Assembly (NCBI RefSeq): GCF_014656195.1
Contig: NZ_BNBY01000016.1
Coordinates: 1 to 64,000 of the forward strand
DNA: 64,000 nucleotides
Reading direction: 5' to 3'
From: Kitasatospora xanthocidica
GTDB lineage: Bacteria > Actinomycetota > Actinomycetes > Streptomycetales > Streptomycetaceae
Shown: positions 1-9,309 of the stretch, piece after piece
How the letters are laid out: each line of letters opens with the position of its first letter
Position numbering within the stretch: position 1 is the first letter of the stretch
Notes under the pieces: generated by a model
Databases searched by the model: none
The model's input: the letters and a program-made list of their open reading frames with translations, nothing else
What the model was told of the DNA's origin: nothing
Translations under genes and position numbers: made by a program

Positions 1-151
1 CCCGCAGCTTCCCCGGACGGCCAACCAGACGCACCTTCGACGCCTTCTAAAACACGGCCTAGGCGCGGATGAGAAAACCAGCTGGTCAGACCATGAGAAA
101 TTGCTGGGGACAGACTCACCCGCACCACTCCGAAACCGCACGAGGAGCACG

Positions 152-541
152 ATGACTCACCGGATCGCACGTTCGATAGCCGGCGCCCTGGTGGCACTGC
201 TGGCCGCCGTCGGCCTCACCGCCGCGGCGTCGAGCGCGACGGCGGTGGCCGCACCCCGAACCCTCGCGGCCGCCGCGTCCGGCCCCGCCGCCTCCGGTCC
301 TGCCGCACCCGCCGCACTGGCCGCGCGGCCCGCCGCCGCCTCCGAGGCCTCGTCCCTCACCCCGTCCCGTGGTGAGGCCGCGCACCTCGCGGCCAAGGAC
401 GAGAAGAAGAAGAAGGGTTTCTTCGCCAAGCTCGGCAAGTTCCTGCTGGTCGTGGTCATCCTCGTCATCCTGCTCTTCGTGCTGCTGATCGTCGGGATCG
501 TCTACGCGGCGAAGCGGATCTTCAGCGGCCGCCGTCGGTAG
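152..541 (+). CDS. Small Ala-rich membrane protein
   Basis: 129 residues. The N-terminus (Arg residues, then an Ala/Leu/Val stretch at about residues 8-30) looks like a signal sequence or first membrane segment. An Ala/Pro-rich middle is followed by a Lys cluster (DEKKKK, about residue 90) and a strong hydrophobic helix (about residues 101-121) ending in basic residues, as in a membrane-anchored protein with a short cytosolic tail. The ATG at 152 was chosen because GAGGAG lies 5 bases upstream; an in-frame TTG at 101 has no such site. I do not recognise a family. Function unknown. Confidence 0.6.
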   Translation: MTHRIARSIAGALVALLAAVGLTAAASSATAVAAPRTLAAAASGPAASGPAAPAALAARPAAASEASSLTPSRGEAAHLAAKDEKKKKGFFAKLGKFLLVVVILVILLFVLLIVGIVYAAKRIFSGRRR

Positions 542-700
542 GCCGACGGACCCGCGGGTCCGGGCGGCGGCGCCGGAACAGCCGTCCGGACCCGCACGTC
601 CGGACCCGCGGGCCACGCGGAGCGGGCCGCCCCGGAGAGCGGTCCACCCGGGTGCGATTGGCCCTGGCCGGGGCGGGGGAGCCCGCCGAGGATGGGCGGC

Positions 701-1903
701 ATGAGCGACTTCCACCAGAACCCCGGGGCGCTGCGCCCCGAGAGCCGGATCGTCCACCCGCCGCTCGCCGAGGCCGCCGGCAGCCGCCCGCTCGGCGTCC
801 CCCTGCACCAGAGCCACCTGTTCGCGTTCGAGACCGGTGAGGCGCTCGTCCAGGCCCACGAGGGACCCGACGGGGCGTTCTTCTACAACCGCTTCGGCAA
901 CCCGACCGTCCGCTCACTGGAGGACGCCGTCGCCGACCTCGAAGGCGGCGTCGGCGCGCTCGCGGCCGCGTCCGGCATGGGCGCGATCAACTCCGTACTC
1001 CTCGCCCTGCTGCGCTCCGGTGACCACGTGATCGCCCAACGGAGCCTGTACGGCGGCACCTTCGCCCTGCTCGCCGACCTCGCCGAGCGCCGGGGCATCG
1101 AGGTCACCCACGTGAGCGGCGACGACCCGGCGGAACTCGAAGCCGCCCTGCGCCCCCACACCCGGCTGCTGCACCTGGAGACCGTCTCCAACCCCACCAC
1201 CCGGGTCACCGACCTGCCCGGCCTGATCGCCGTCGCGAAGCGCGCCGGGGTGGTGAGCGTGGTCGACAACACCTTCGCGACCCCGCTGCTGTGCCGGCCG
1301 ATCGAGCACGGCGCGGACATCGTGATCCACTCCGCCACCAAGTACCTGGGCGGACACTCGGACGTCCTCGCCGGGATCGCCGTCTTCGCCGACCCGGAAC
1401 TGCACCGCGAGGTCTGGCGGTACTCGCTCGAACTCGGCGCCACCGTCGACCCGTTCGCCGCCTGGCTGACCCTGCGCGGCCTGCAGACCCTCGCCCTGCG
1501 GGTCCGCCGCCACTGCGACACCGCCCTCGACCTGGCCGGCCGGCTCGCCGCCCACCCCGCCGTCACCGCCGTCCACTACCCGGGCCTGCCCGGTCACCCG
1601 GACCACGAACTCGCCCGCCGGCTGCTCCCCGAAGGCCACGGCGGCGTCCTCGCCTTCGACCTCGCCGGCGGTCGCGAGGCGGCCCGCGCCTTCACCGAAT
1701 CGGTGCGCCTCGCATCGCTGGCACCGTCGCTGGGCGGGGTGCACAGCCTGGTCCTGCACCCGGCGAGCACCTCCCACCGACAGCTGTCGGACGAGGAGTT
1801 GGCGGCCGTCGGGATCGGCGTCGGCATGGTGCGGATGTCGGTGGGCATCGAGCACCCGGAGGACATCTGGGCGGACGTGGACCAGGCGCTGGCGAAGGCC
1901 TGA
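701..1903 (+). CDS. PLP-dependent trans-sulfuration enzyme (Cys/Met metabolism family)
   Basis: 400 residues, the usual length of the cystathionine gamma-synthase / beta-lyase / methionine gamma-lyase family. These enzymes make or cleave C-S bonds of cystathionine, homocysteine or methionine with pyridoxal phosphate in the cytosol. The PLP lysine is K214 in SATKYLGGHSD, preceded by the cofactor-binding VVDNTFATP. The early YNRFGNPT motif and the C-terminal SLGGVHSL motif fit the fold. The ATG at 701 was preferred over the one at 692 because GAGG at 688-691 is correctly spaced only for 701. The sequence does not decide between synthase and lyase; a lyase is common in actinomycete annotations. 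It is a single-gene unit converging on the phosphatase gene. Confidence 0.9.
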   Translation: MSDFHQNPGALRPESRIVHPPLAEAAGSRPLGVPLHQSHLFAFETGEALVQAHEGPDGAFFYNRFGNPTVRSLEDAVADLEGGVGALAAASGMGAINSVLLALLRSGDHVIAQRSLYGGTFALLADLAERRGIEVTHVSGDDPAELEAALRPHTRLLHLETVSNPTTRVTDLPGLIAVAKRAGVVSVVDNTFATPLLCRPIEHGADIVIHSATKYLGGHSDVLAGIAVFADPELHREVWRYSLELGATVDPFAAWLTLRGLQTLALRVRRHCDTALDLAGRLAAHPAVTAVHYPGLPGHPDHELARRLLPEGHGGVLAFDLAGGREAARAFTESVRLASLAPSLGGVHSLVLHPASTSHRQLSDEELAAVGIGVGMVRMSVGIEHPEDIWADVDQALAKA

Positions 1904-1911
1904 GGCCCGCG

Positions 1912-1986
1912 CGGGCCCGACGGGCGAGCGCCACCGGGGGGCGCAGAGCCTCCGCGACGGCAGCGCCGTCCGTGCCGTCGGGCCCG
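1912..1986. terminator. Inverted repeat between convergent genes
   Basis: CGGGCCCGACGG at 1912-1923 pairs perfectly with CCGTCGGGCCCG at 1975-1986, with a 51-base loop that can itself fold. It lies between two converging genes and has no U-tract, which is usual in this kind of genome. It could serve as a bidirectional terminator; the long loop keeps confidence low. Confidence 0.35.
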
Positions 1987-2004
1987 CCAGCGCCGACAGG
2001 CCCG

Positions 2005-3867
2005 TCAGCGCGGCCTGGCTCGGGCCGCGAGGAGGGCGATGTCGTCCTCGGCGGCGGAGGACGGGGGCGGGACGAGGGCGTGGAGGACGGCGTCGAGGAG
2101 GTCGTCGAGGTCGCCGGTGGTGGGCAGGCAGAGGGCGGCCAGGCGGTCCAGGGAGGCGTCGATGTCCTCGCCGCGCCGCTCGACCAGGCCGTCCGTGTAG
2201 AGCAGCAGGGTCTGGCCGGGGTCGAGGGGGTGGGCGGTCTGCTCGTAGCCGCCGAGGCCGGTGCCGAGGGGCGGGCCGGTGGGGATCCGCAGTAGCTCGG
2301 TGGGCCGGTCAGGGGTGATCAGGGCGGGCGGCAGGTGGCCCGCGCTGGAGAGGGTCCAGCGGCCGCGGCCCGGGTCGGCGAGGGCGAGCAGGCAGGTCGC
2401 CGGGCGGGCGGAGTCGTCGGCGGAGATGACGGTGTCGAGCTGGCGCAGGATCCGGTGCGGGGGCAGGTCCATCCCGGCGATGTCGCGCAGCGCGGAGCGG
2501 TAGTGGCTCATGTCGACGGCGGCCTCGACGCCGTGCCCCATGACGTCGCCCATAGCGAGCAGGGTACGGCCGAACGGCAGCCGGACCGTCTCGTACCAGT
2601 CGCCGCCGACCACCGAACTGGTGCCGGAGGGCAGGTAGCGGGAGGCGAGGGCGAGGTTCTGGTGCGGGTTGCTCGGTTCGCTGAGCAGGGCCCGCTGCAG
2701 TTCGAGGGCGATGCCCTGGGAACGGCTGTAGCGGCGGGCGTTGTCGATGCCGGTGGCGGCCCGCGAGGCGAGGTCGCCGAGCAGGGCGGCCTCGTCGGCG
2801 GTGAACGGCGGGGTCGCGGCGGAACGGCCGAGGGTGAGCAGACCGACCGGGCGGCCGCGGGCGGCGAGCGGCAGGACGAGCAGGGAAGTGGTCCCGGCCG
2901 GGCAGGAGTCCTCCGGGCCGGGCTCGGCGAGCACGGCGATGCCGCCGGCGAGACTACGGGCGGCGGCCGACCCCTCCCGGTGGCGGATCGATTCGCCCGG
3001 GCGGGCCAGGTCGTCGAGCGCCGCCGTCAAGGACGGGACGGACCGGACGGCGGCCCGGTGCAGCCGCTGGGACGCCCCGCCCCCTGACCGGGCCGGCTCG
3101 GCCTCGGGCGGCAGGACGTCGACGACGGCGAGGTCGGCCAGACCCGGCACCGCGAAGGCGGCCAGCTCGGTGCAGGTGGTGCCGATGTCGAGGGTGGTGC
3201 CGATCCGCTCGGCGGCGGCGTCGAGCAGCGCCAGACGGGCGCGGGCCTGCTCCAGCTCGCGGAGCCGCTCACGGACCGGGTCGGGGTCGTCCAGGACCAC
3301 GACGATCACTCCGGTGGTCCGGCCGGCGTGCCGCAGGCGCCGGTAGCGCACCCGCAGACCGGGCGGGACAGGATGCCCCGCGCCGTCCTGGCCACCGGTG
3401 GCGTGCTCGCGGTCGCGCCCGTCGGCGAGGACGCGGCGCAGCGTGGCGACGGCACCGGCGAAGGCGGTGGCCTCGGCGGCGCGGCCGAGCAGGTCGGCCC
3501 GGCGCAGGCCGGTCGCGGTGGTGAAGGCGGGGTTGAGGTACTGCCAGCGCAGCCCCTCGTCGAGCACGGCGACCCCGACCGGGGCGGCGGCCAGGACCGC
3601 GCGCAGCAGGGCGGGGTCGTCACCGCCCAGGTCGTCGCCGAGACCGCTGTCGTGGCCACCGGCGCTGTCCCCGCGGTCACCGGTGCGGCCGCCGTTGCGT
3701 TCACTGCTGCGTTCACCGCGGCGCTCGCCGCCGTGGTCACCGCCGTGGTCACCGCCGGTGATCGCACCGAGTCGCGCGGCGAGGGCCGCCGCCGTCGCCG
3801 CCAGCGACCGGGAGCCCGGTGTCGCGGGCGGGGAGCCCTCTGCTCGGTTGCCGTGCCGGAAGTGCAT
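2005..3867 (-). CDS. PAS-GAF-PP2C (SpoIIE-type) serine phosphatase
   Basis: 620 residues. Order: a low-complexity N-terminus, a PAS domain (about residues 70-170, with the typical ...WQYLNPAFTTATGL segment), a GAF domain (about 200-375, ending ASRAATGIDNARRY) and a C-terminal PP2C/SpoIIE phosphatase domain (about 395-610). Phosphatase metal-site motifs are visible: GGDWYE, AMGDVMGHGVEAA and LLLYTDGLVERR. Such proteins usually dephosphorylate anti-anti-sigma factors after sensing a ligand or redox state through PAS/GAF. No kinase or STAS gene is adjacent, so partners are unknown. The ATG at 3867 is used; the 16 codons upstream are in frame but look non-coding. Confidence 0.88.
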   Translation of the reverse strand: MHFRHGNRAEGSPPATPGSRSLAATAAALAARLGAITGGDHGGDHGGERRGERSSERNGGRTGDRGDSAGGHDSGLGDDLGGDDPALLRAVLAAAPVGVAVLDEGLRWQYLNPAFTTATGLRRADLLGRAAEATAFAGAVATLRRVLADGRDREHATGGQDGAGHPVPPGLRVRYRRLRHAGRTTGVIVVVLDDPDPVRERLRELEQARARLALLDAAAERIGTTLDIGTTCTELAAFAVPGLADLAVVDVLPPEAEPARSGGGASQRLHRAAVRSVPSLTAALDDLARPGESIRHREGSAAARSLAGGIAVLAEPGPEDSCPAGTTSLLVLPLAARGRPVGLLTLGRSAATPPFTADEAALLGDLASRAATGIDNARRYSRSQGIALELQRALLSEPSNPHQNLALASRYLPSGTSSVVGGDWYETVRLPFGRTLLAMGDVMGHGVEAAVDMSHYRSALRDIAGMDLPPHRILRQLDTVISADDSARPATCLLALADPGRGRWTLSSAGHLPPALITPDRPTELLRIPTGPPLGTGLGGYEQTAHPLDPGQTLLLYTDGLVERRGEDIDASLDRLAALCLPTTGDLDDLLDAVLHALVPPPSSAAEDDIALLAARARPR

Positions 3868-4138
3868 ACGCCCATGATCACGCGCCGGGGCGCGGCACGC
3901 CCACAACTGGAGCAAACCTTGACTCGCCGGAGACGGTGTTGTAGCGGGACCGGCACGGGAGGGGGTCGGCCGCCGGGCCGCGGCCGGGTAGGCGGCGGGG
4001 TACGGGTCCGGGCACGCGGCCGGGCGTTCGGGCGGCCGGGGCGCGGGGGAGCGGCAGGGGTCCGGCGGGCGAACGGCGGATGATCACCGGTCATACTTGG
4101 GCGGCGGCGCCCGACACCGGGCACCGCCGCCCGTGCCG

Positions 4139-4229
4139 GACCCCGTGCCAGACCCCGCCCGACCCCGTGCCAGACCCCGCCCGAACCCCGTGCCCGAAAC
4201 GCGTGAGTACCAGTCGCGTGAGCACCAGA
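4139..4229. repeat. Tandem repeats in the ROK gene leader
   Basis: The 374-base gap 3868-4241 has no gene. It holds two exact 22-bp tandem copies beginning CCCCGTGCCAGACCCC (4141-4162 and 4163-4184) plus partial copies on both sides. These are followed by a 15-bp tandem pair, CGCGTGAGTACCAGT (4200-4214) and CGCGTGAGCACCAGA (4215-4229), just before the Shine-Dalgarno sequence. The 15-bp pair is at helical-turn-like spacing and could be an operator of the regulator encoded downstream; this is inference. Confidence 0.6.
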
Positions 4230-4241
4230 CCGGAGGAACCG

Positions 4242-5465
4242 ATGAGCGCCCACCAGCGGACCAGTCGCCCGGCGGCCGGGGCCCCCGCGGTGCCCTGGAA
4301 CCGGCAGCGGCTGCGCAGCAACAACGAGTGGCTGCTGCTGGAGCTGCTGCGCACCGGTGGTGGCTCCTCGCGCGCCCAGCTGGCCCGGGACACCGGCCTG
4401 TCCAAGCCCACCGTCTCGGCCGCGCTGGCCGCGCTGGAGCAGGCCGGGCTGGTCCGCGAGGCCGGACGGCTGGCCCCCGAGCGCGGCCGCACCGCGGTGC
4501 TGTACGAGGTCGACCCGACGGCCGGGCACGTGCTCGGCGTGGACATCGGCCGCGCCCGGCTGCGGGTGGCCGTCGCGGACCTCGCCGGGACGGTCGTCGC
4601 CCGCCGGGACGTGGCCAACCGCGGCCGTACGGCGAACGCCGTCGCGGACGCGGTGGTCGCCGCCGCGCACGAGGCGATCGCGGAGGCGGGCCTGGCCGCC
4701 GGCGACATCGTGCACGCCGTGATCGGCACCCCGGGCGTGTGGGACGAGGAGCGGCGCGGTGTGCGCTACGCCTCCAGCCTGCCCGGCTGGGGGAGGCCCG
4801 GGCTGTTCGACCGGATCGGGGAGGGGCTGGGGACGGCCGTCTCGGTGGCCAACGACGCCAACCTGGCCGCGCTCGGCGAGTACACCCTGGGCGCCGGGCG
4901 GGGCAGCCGGATGTTCGCCTACCTGCTGGTCGGCACCGGTCTCGGCCTGGGCGTGGTGAAGGACGGTGAGCTGCTGCTCGGGGCGCACGGCGCGCTGGGC
5001 GAGATCGGCCAGGTGCCGCTGCCCGCCCGCCCCGGCGAGCCGGTGGCGACCATCGAGCAGGAGGCCGCCGCGGACGCGGTGGTGCGCGCCGCCCGGGACC
5101 ACGGGGTGGAGGGGGACGGCCAGGCGCGGCAGGTGACGGCGAAGCAGGTCTTCGAACGGGCCCGGGCCGGCGAGGCCGCGGCGGTCCGGGCGGTGCACCA
5201 GGAGGCCGAGCAACTGGCCTATGCCGTAGCCGTGTTGTCCGCCGTGCTGGATCCGGACCTGGTGGTGCTCGGCGGCGGCATCGGCAGCAGCGCCGACCTG
5301 CTCCTGGAGCCGCTGGAGCAGGCCCTGCACCGGCTCGCCCCGATGCGTCCGACGCTCGCCCCGAGCCTCCTGGGCGAGGAGGCGGTGCTCCTCGGCGCGG
5401 TCGCCACGGCCCTGGAGACCGCACGCCCCGAGGTGTTCGAGCGCCGGACGGCCGGGCTGCGCTGA
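4242..5465 (+). CDS. ROK-family transcriptional regulator
   Basis: 407 residues. An N-terminal winged helix-turn-helix (about residues 30-90; SRAQLARDTGLSKPTVSAALAALEQAGLV) precedes a ROK/NagC-type actin-like ATPase fold (about 95-400; VLGVDIGRARLRVAVAD, DANLAALGEY, VLGGGIGSS). The family represses sugar catabolic or transport genes and responds to sugars or sugar phosphates. The cysteine zinc signature normally after GxxGEIGH is absent: here GEIGQ is followed by a run without cysteine. With no zinc site it is unlikely to be a sugar kinase and is best read as a pure regulator. The ATG at 4242 has GGAGGA 5 bases upstream. No sugar operon is adjacent. Confidence 0.88.
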   Translation: MSAHQRTSRPAAGAPAVPWNRQRLRSNNEWLLLELLRTGGGSSRAQLARDTGLSKPTVSAALAALEQAGLVREAGRLAPERGRTAVLYEVDPTAGHVLGVDIGRARLRVAVADLAGTVVARRDVANRGRTANAVADAVVAAAHEAIAEAGLAAGDIVHAVIGTPGVWDEERRGVRYASSLPGWGRPGLFDRIGEGLGTAVSVANDANLAALGEYTLGAGRGSRMFAYLLVGTGLGLGVVKDGELLLGAHGALGEIGQVPLPARPGEPVATIEQEAAADAVVRAARDHGVEGDGQARQVTAKQVFERARAGEAAAVRAVHQEAEQLAYAVAVLSAVLDPDLVVLGGGIGSSADLLLEPLEQALHRLAPMRPTLAPSLLGEEAVLLGAVATALETARPEVFERRTAGLR

Positions 5466-5592
5466 CAGCCGGTCCGCGGGGGCCGGTCCGCGGGCCCGGG
5501 CCGACGGCGGGGGTGACGCCCGGTGGTCGTCAGATCTCGATCCGCCGACGAGCGGGGAAACCGTGCGCGGGGCCCTGCACCTGCTGCGGTGG

Positions 5593-5634
5593 GTCCGACG
5601 ATTCGCGCGGGGCTGGCGGCGCGAATCGTCGGAC
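5593..5634. terminator. Terminator of the eCIS operon
   Basis: GTCCGACGATTCGCGC (5593-5608) and GCGCGAATCGTCGGAC (5619-5634) form a perfect 16-bp stem with a 10-base loop, 5 bases beyond the last eCIS stop codon and downstream of the converging ROK gene. It should terminate transcription from both sides. Its arms resemble the ends of the MITE-like elements further right in the window. Confidence 0.85.
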
Positions 5635-5639
5635 ACGGG

Positions 5640-7055
5640 CTACTGGGGGGTGGGGGCGGTCAGCGGGGTGAAGGTCTGCCGGAGGTCGACGACCGTGGTG
5701 GGGCCCTTCACCCAGGCGAGCGGGGCGTGGTGGACCTGGACCCCGGCCGGTTCGCGGAGCAGCGCCTCGCCGGCCGCGTTCTGCGGCCACTCCACCGAGC
5801 CGGTGGCGGTCCGCGCGGGGATGAGCCAGTAGTCGCCCCGGGTGTAGTCGCCGCAGGGGCGGAAGTACACCTGGACGCCGTCCTCGAGGTCGAGCCAGGC
5901 GCCCTCCTGGAGCTGCAGGGCGCCGCCGGCCAGCGGCAGGGCGTCGCGGCCGCGGGGCGCCCGGTGGTCCCAGCGGCGCAGGAAGGGGTGGCGCTCGGCC
6001 AGCCGCCCGACCTCCGGCAGCGGTTCGGCGGACAGCCGCACCCGGCGCCCCGGCAGGTCGGTCTCCTCCACCTGGAGCAGGTTCGCCGGCTCGCCCCGGC
6101 TGATGTACGCGCTGTCCGCGACCTCGACCCAGTCGCCGACCGAGAGGCTGAGCTTGTCGTCGTCGCCCAGCGAGGTGAGGTCGACCCAGACGCCCTCGAT
6201 CGAGGCGACCGGCAGGACGACCGAGCCGTTCTCCCGGGACCACTTGAACGTGGCGCAGCCGTCCGCCGAGCCGCCGTGGTGGACCTCCACCCGGTACAGC
6301 TGGTTCTCCGGACCCCGGTAGCCGGCCTCGGGGTGGGCCAGGCACGGGTCCTCGCTCGCCCGCTCCGGCCGCCGGGCGCGCGCGGCCAGCAGCCCGCCCG
6401 GCCGCTCCTGCGTCTCGGCCCACGCGTCGAAGGCCTCCCGCACCCGGGACACCCCGCCGTCCGGAACGCTCAACTCCGAGGCGGGCAGGGCGAGTACCTG
6501 CCAGACGAGCTTGGCCCGGGCCGCCGTGTCGGGCATCGCCGCACCGAGCGCGACCTCGCGGATCTCCGGGTCCTCGACGGCGGTGACGCTGCGCTCCCAG
6601 ACCTTCAGGTAGACCAGGAACGGGAATTCGCCGGGCAGCCGGTCGCCGTCGCGGTCCTGGTCGCGGTAGGCGTCCGGCTGGTCCCAGTACGTCCAGCCGA
6701 GCGGCGCCTCCCGGGCGTCGCTGCCATGGCTCGGGCCGGGCTCGTCGGGCACGGCGATGCCGGGCTCGGGCCGGTCGGCCTCGCACAGGATGCCGTCCAC
6801 GTAGTAGCGGCCGCCGCCGATGGTGAGGTCGTCCACGTCGTGGTTGCCCGGTACGTAGCCGATCGCGAATCCGGCCGCAGCGGCCGGTCCGCCGCGGCGG
6901 CCGATCAGGTCGGCGGCGAGTGTGCGCAGCTGGTACCGCTCGATCGCGGCCTGCTCGTTGGCGTCGGCGTCCAGCTGGACCCGGCCCTGCTGGGTCAGCA
7001 CCGCGGAGTAGTGCTTGCCGGGCCGGAAGGTCAGGCGCGAGAAGTCTGCGTGCAC
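5640..7055 (-). CDS. DUF6519-type eCIS-associated protein
   Basis: 471 residues, last gene of the eCIS operon. The N-terminus (HADFSRLTFRPGKHYSAVL...QGRVQLDADANEQ) matches the DUF6519 proteins found at the ends of actinomycete contractile-injection loci. The rest appears to be beta-rich, with no signal peptide or membrane helix. Its role is not established; a peripheral baseplate or decoration protein is likely from position. The start is GTG at 7055 with AGAGGG 6 bases upstream. It follows the beta-helix gene by 34 bases, so the two are probably co-transcribed. Confidence 0.75.
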   Translation of the reverse strand: MHADFSRLTFRPGKHYSAVLTQQGRVQLDADANEQAAIERYQLRTLAADLIGRRGGPAAAAGFAIGYVPGNHDVDDLTIGGGRYYVDGILCEADRPEPGIAVPDEPGPSHGSDAREAPLGWTYWDQPDAYRDQDRDGDRLPGEFPFLVYLKVWERSVTAVEDPEIREVALGAAMPDTAARAKLVWQVLALPASELSVPDGGVSRVREAFDAWAETQERPGGLLAARARRPERASEDPCLAHPEAGYRGPENQLYRVEVHHGGSADGCATFKWSRENGSVVLPVASIEGVWVDLTSLGDDDKLSLSVGDWVEVADSAYISRGEPANLLQVEETDLPGRRVRLSAEPLPEVGRLAERHPFLRRWDHRAPRGRDALPLAGGALQLQEGAWLDLEDGVQVYFRPCGDYTRGDYWLIPARTATGSVEWPQNAAGEALLREPAGVQVHHAPLAWVKGPTTVVDLRQTFTPLTAPTPQ

Positions 7056-7089
7056 GGTTTCCCTCTCACAATCATCAGTGGCTGGCGGG

Positions 7090-9309
7090 TCAGGAGGCGT
7101 GGAAGATCCCGGCGTCGGTGCCGGCCGGGGTGTACTCGGCGAGCCTCGCCCGCAGGTTGTCCTCGCGCTGGGGCTGGAACAGGTCGTGGAAGGCGCCGAG
7201 TTCGGAGCGGTCCTCGGCGCCGCGGGTGATCTCCGGCGCGCACCCGGCGGCCAATTGGCCGTAGCCGGGCGTGCCGTACCGCAGGCTGGTGAACAGCGGG
7301 CGGACCCGCTCGGCCTCCAGCTCGCGCAGCCGGGCGGCCCGCGCCGGGTCCAGCTCGCCGCGCTCGACCAGCTCGGTCACCGCCGAGCGCACCAGGTCCG
7401 GCTGGCACTCGTACCGGCGCGGGGTGCGCGAGCACGGCGGGACGTAGCAGAACCGCAGGCAGCCGAGCGAGCGGCGGGCCACCCGAAGCCGCCCGGTGAA
7501 CAGGCAGTCCTCGGCGATCGGCACCGCGTGGGTGTGCACCTCGCCGACCACCGTGGACCGGTGGGCGTGCAGCAGCGCGTAGGCGTGCTCGCAGTCGGGC
7601 CCGGAGAGCGCCGGGCGTTCGGACCCGGTGGCGTCCAGGACGCTGTCGGAGAGGTGGATCTCCAGCGGGTCGGTGTCGACCTCGTCGCCGACGACCTGGA
7701 TCGTGCCCAGGATGCTGCGCTCGATCGTCACGCAGGCGGTGGTGTGGTCCAGGACGAGGCTGGGCTCCTGCGGCGAGTGCGGTTCGCAGTGCGGCTCCAG
7801 CGACCAGCCCGGCACCAGGGTGCAGTGCCGCAGGGTGACGGAGGCCAGGGGTCCGGTGACGTTGACCCCGCGGCCGGTGATCAGCAGCCCGTCCAGGACC
7901 AGCCGCCCGCCCGGGCAGACGCCCCGGACGTTGAGCGCGTCCGGCCGGTTGCTGTACCAGTCGAGCAGCCGGATCACCGGCCGGGTGCCCTCGGTGGCGC
8001 GCAGTTCGAGGCGGTCGTCGGCGGCCAGGTCGAAGTCCAGCTGTTCCTGGTAGGCGCCGCTGTGGGTGATCTCGATGACGGCGGCGCCGCCCGCGCCGCC
8101 GGACTCCTGGTCGGCGCGCCACTGCTGGTAGGCGTCGTTGATCCGCTCGTACGGCCCGCCGGGGCCGACCCGGTAGACCGCCCGGTGCCGGGGCTCCGGG
8201 CGGTCGCGCGGGTACTCCCCGCCGCCGATGTCGTCACTGAACGCGTAGTGGTAGTCGACCCAGACGCCGCGGCGCGGGGCGGAGCGGGCGCCGAAGGCGA
8301 TCCGGCCGAGCAGCGGGTCGACGGCGACCTGCCCGCGCTTGGGCCGGTACGTCCAGTCGCTCAGGTCGGCCACCGTGATCTCGGCGGGCGGGACCGGCTC
8401 CTGGGCGCCGTCGCGCCAGATGGCGAAGCTCTTGCCCGGCCCGTAGTAGTCGGCCAGCCGCTCGGCGAGCTGCCGGCGCCGGATCGGGGCCGGCACGTTG
8501 TCGATCGTCGCGAGGTGGGTGGTCGACGGCTCCGGCTCCGGCTTGGTGACCAGCTGGGCGTCGTTGCCGAGGACCGAGAAGGTGAAGAGGTTCCTGGCCC
8601 GGTCGATGCAGTACGCGGGCGCCCGGGTGACCGGGTACGGCTTCAGCCGCCAGACGTACAGGGCGACACCGGCCGGCGTGTAGCCGCCCTGGCGGCGGGC
8701 GGAGGCGGCCCGGCGGACGTCGGCGGTGTGCGCCTGCCCGTCGAAGGGCCCGCCGAGCAGGTCCAGTTCGGCGCCGCGCCGCACGTCGACCAGCCGGCCC
8801 CGGCTCAGCCGCTGACGGTCGGCCGGCTCCTCGTCGGGGCGCAGCAGCCGCACCGGCTGGGTGCCGCCGAGCAGCCGGGAGAGCTCCACCGCCCGGGCCG
8901 GCCAATCGGCGACGGAGGCGGACAGCTCCTCCAGCAGGGCGAGCGTGCCCTTGCGCCGGCGGTTGGCGACGGTGTTCGCGACGTCGTGCCGCGGCGCCAG
9001 CCGGGCGGCGAGCCGGTCGCGGGCCGCGGCCCGCTCCGGGGAGGCCCCGCCGTGCAGGCCGGTGGCGAGCACCTCCTCGTAGCCGGGAAGGATCCGGTAG
9101 CCGACCAGGTCGCCGAGGTAGGCGACGGCCCAGTCGGCGGCGGTCTCCACGAACCAGTCCTGGTAGCCCTGTTCGACGCCGCCGCGGACGACGTCGACCT
9201 GCTCGGCGATGACGGCCAGCAGGGCGCGCAGCGGCTCGCCGGCCTCGGCGTCCCGCAGCCGGTGCCACTGCGGCAGCAGCTCCGCCAGCCCGTCCGGGTC
9301 ACGAGTCAT
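7090..9309 (-). CDS. eCIS tail/baseplate protein with beta-helix domain
   Basis: 739 residues. The first 150 residues resemble the helical wedge part of phage tail protein I-like proteins (LLPQWHRLRDAEAGEPLRAL..., then a VETAADWAVAYLGDLVGYRI segment). Residues about 400-640 have the short repeating strands and turns of a right-handed parallel beta-helix (LDGLLITGRGVNV..., VTIERSILGTIQVVG..., IHLSDSVLDAT), a fold used by tail spikes. A Cys cluster (CLRFCYVPPC...C) follows at about residues 620-645. Its ATG overlaps the stop of the upstream baseplate gene (ATGA at 9306-9309), so translation is coupled. It is the only protein in the locus with a spike-like domain, so it may be the surface-exposed or target-contacting part. 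Exact role is inferred. Confidence 0.7.
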   Translation of the reverse strand: MTRDPDGLAELLPQWHRLRDAEAGEPLRALLAVIAEQVDVVRGGVEQGYQDWFVETAADWAVAYLGDLVGYRILPGYEEVLATGLHGGASPERAAARDRLAARLAPRHDVANTVANRRRKGTLALLEELSASVADWPARAVELSRLLGGTQPVRLLRPDEEPADRQRLSRGRLVDVRRGAELDLLGGPFDGQAHTADVRRAASARRQGGYTPAGVALYVWRLKPYPVTRAPAYCIDRARNLFTFSVLGNDAQLVTKPEPEPSTTHLATIDNVPAPIRRRQLAERLADYYGPGKSFAIWRDGAQEPVPPAEITVADLSDWTYRPKRGQVAVDPLLGRIAFGARSAPRRGVWVDYHYAFSDDIGGGEYPRDRPEPRHRAVYRVGPGGPYERINDAYQQWRADQESGGAGGAAVIEITHSGAYQEQLDFDLAADDRLELRATEGTRPVIRLLDWYSNRPDALNVRGVCPGGRLVLDGLLITGRGVNVTGPLASVTLRHCTLVPGWSLEPHCEPHSPQEPSLVLDHTTACVTIERSILGTIQVVGDEVDTDPLEIHLSDSVLDATGSERPALSGPDCEHAYALLHAHRSTVVGEVHTHAVPIAEDCLFTGRLRVARRSLGCLRFCYVPPCSRTPRRYECQPDLVRSAVTELVERGELDPARAARLRELEAERVRPLFTSLRYGTPGYGQLAAGCAPEITRGAEDRSELGAFHDLFQPQREDNLRARLAEYTPAGTDAGIFHAS

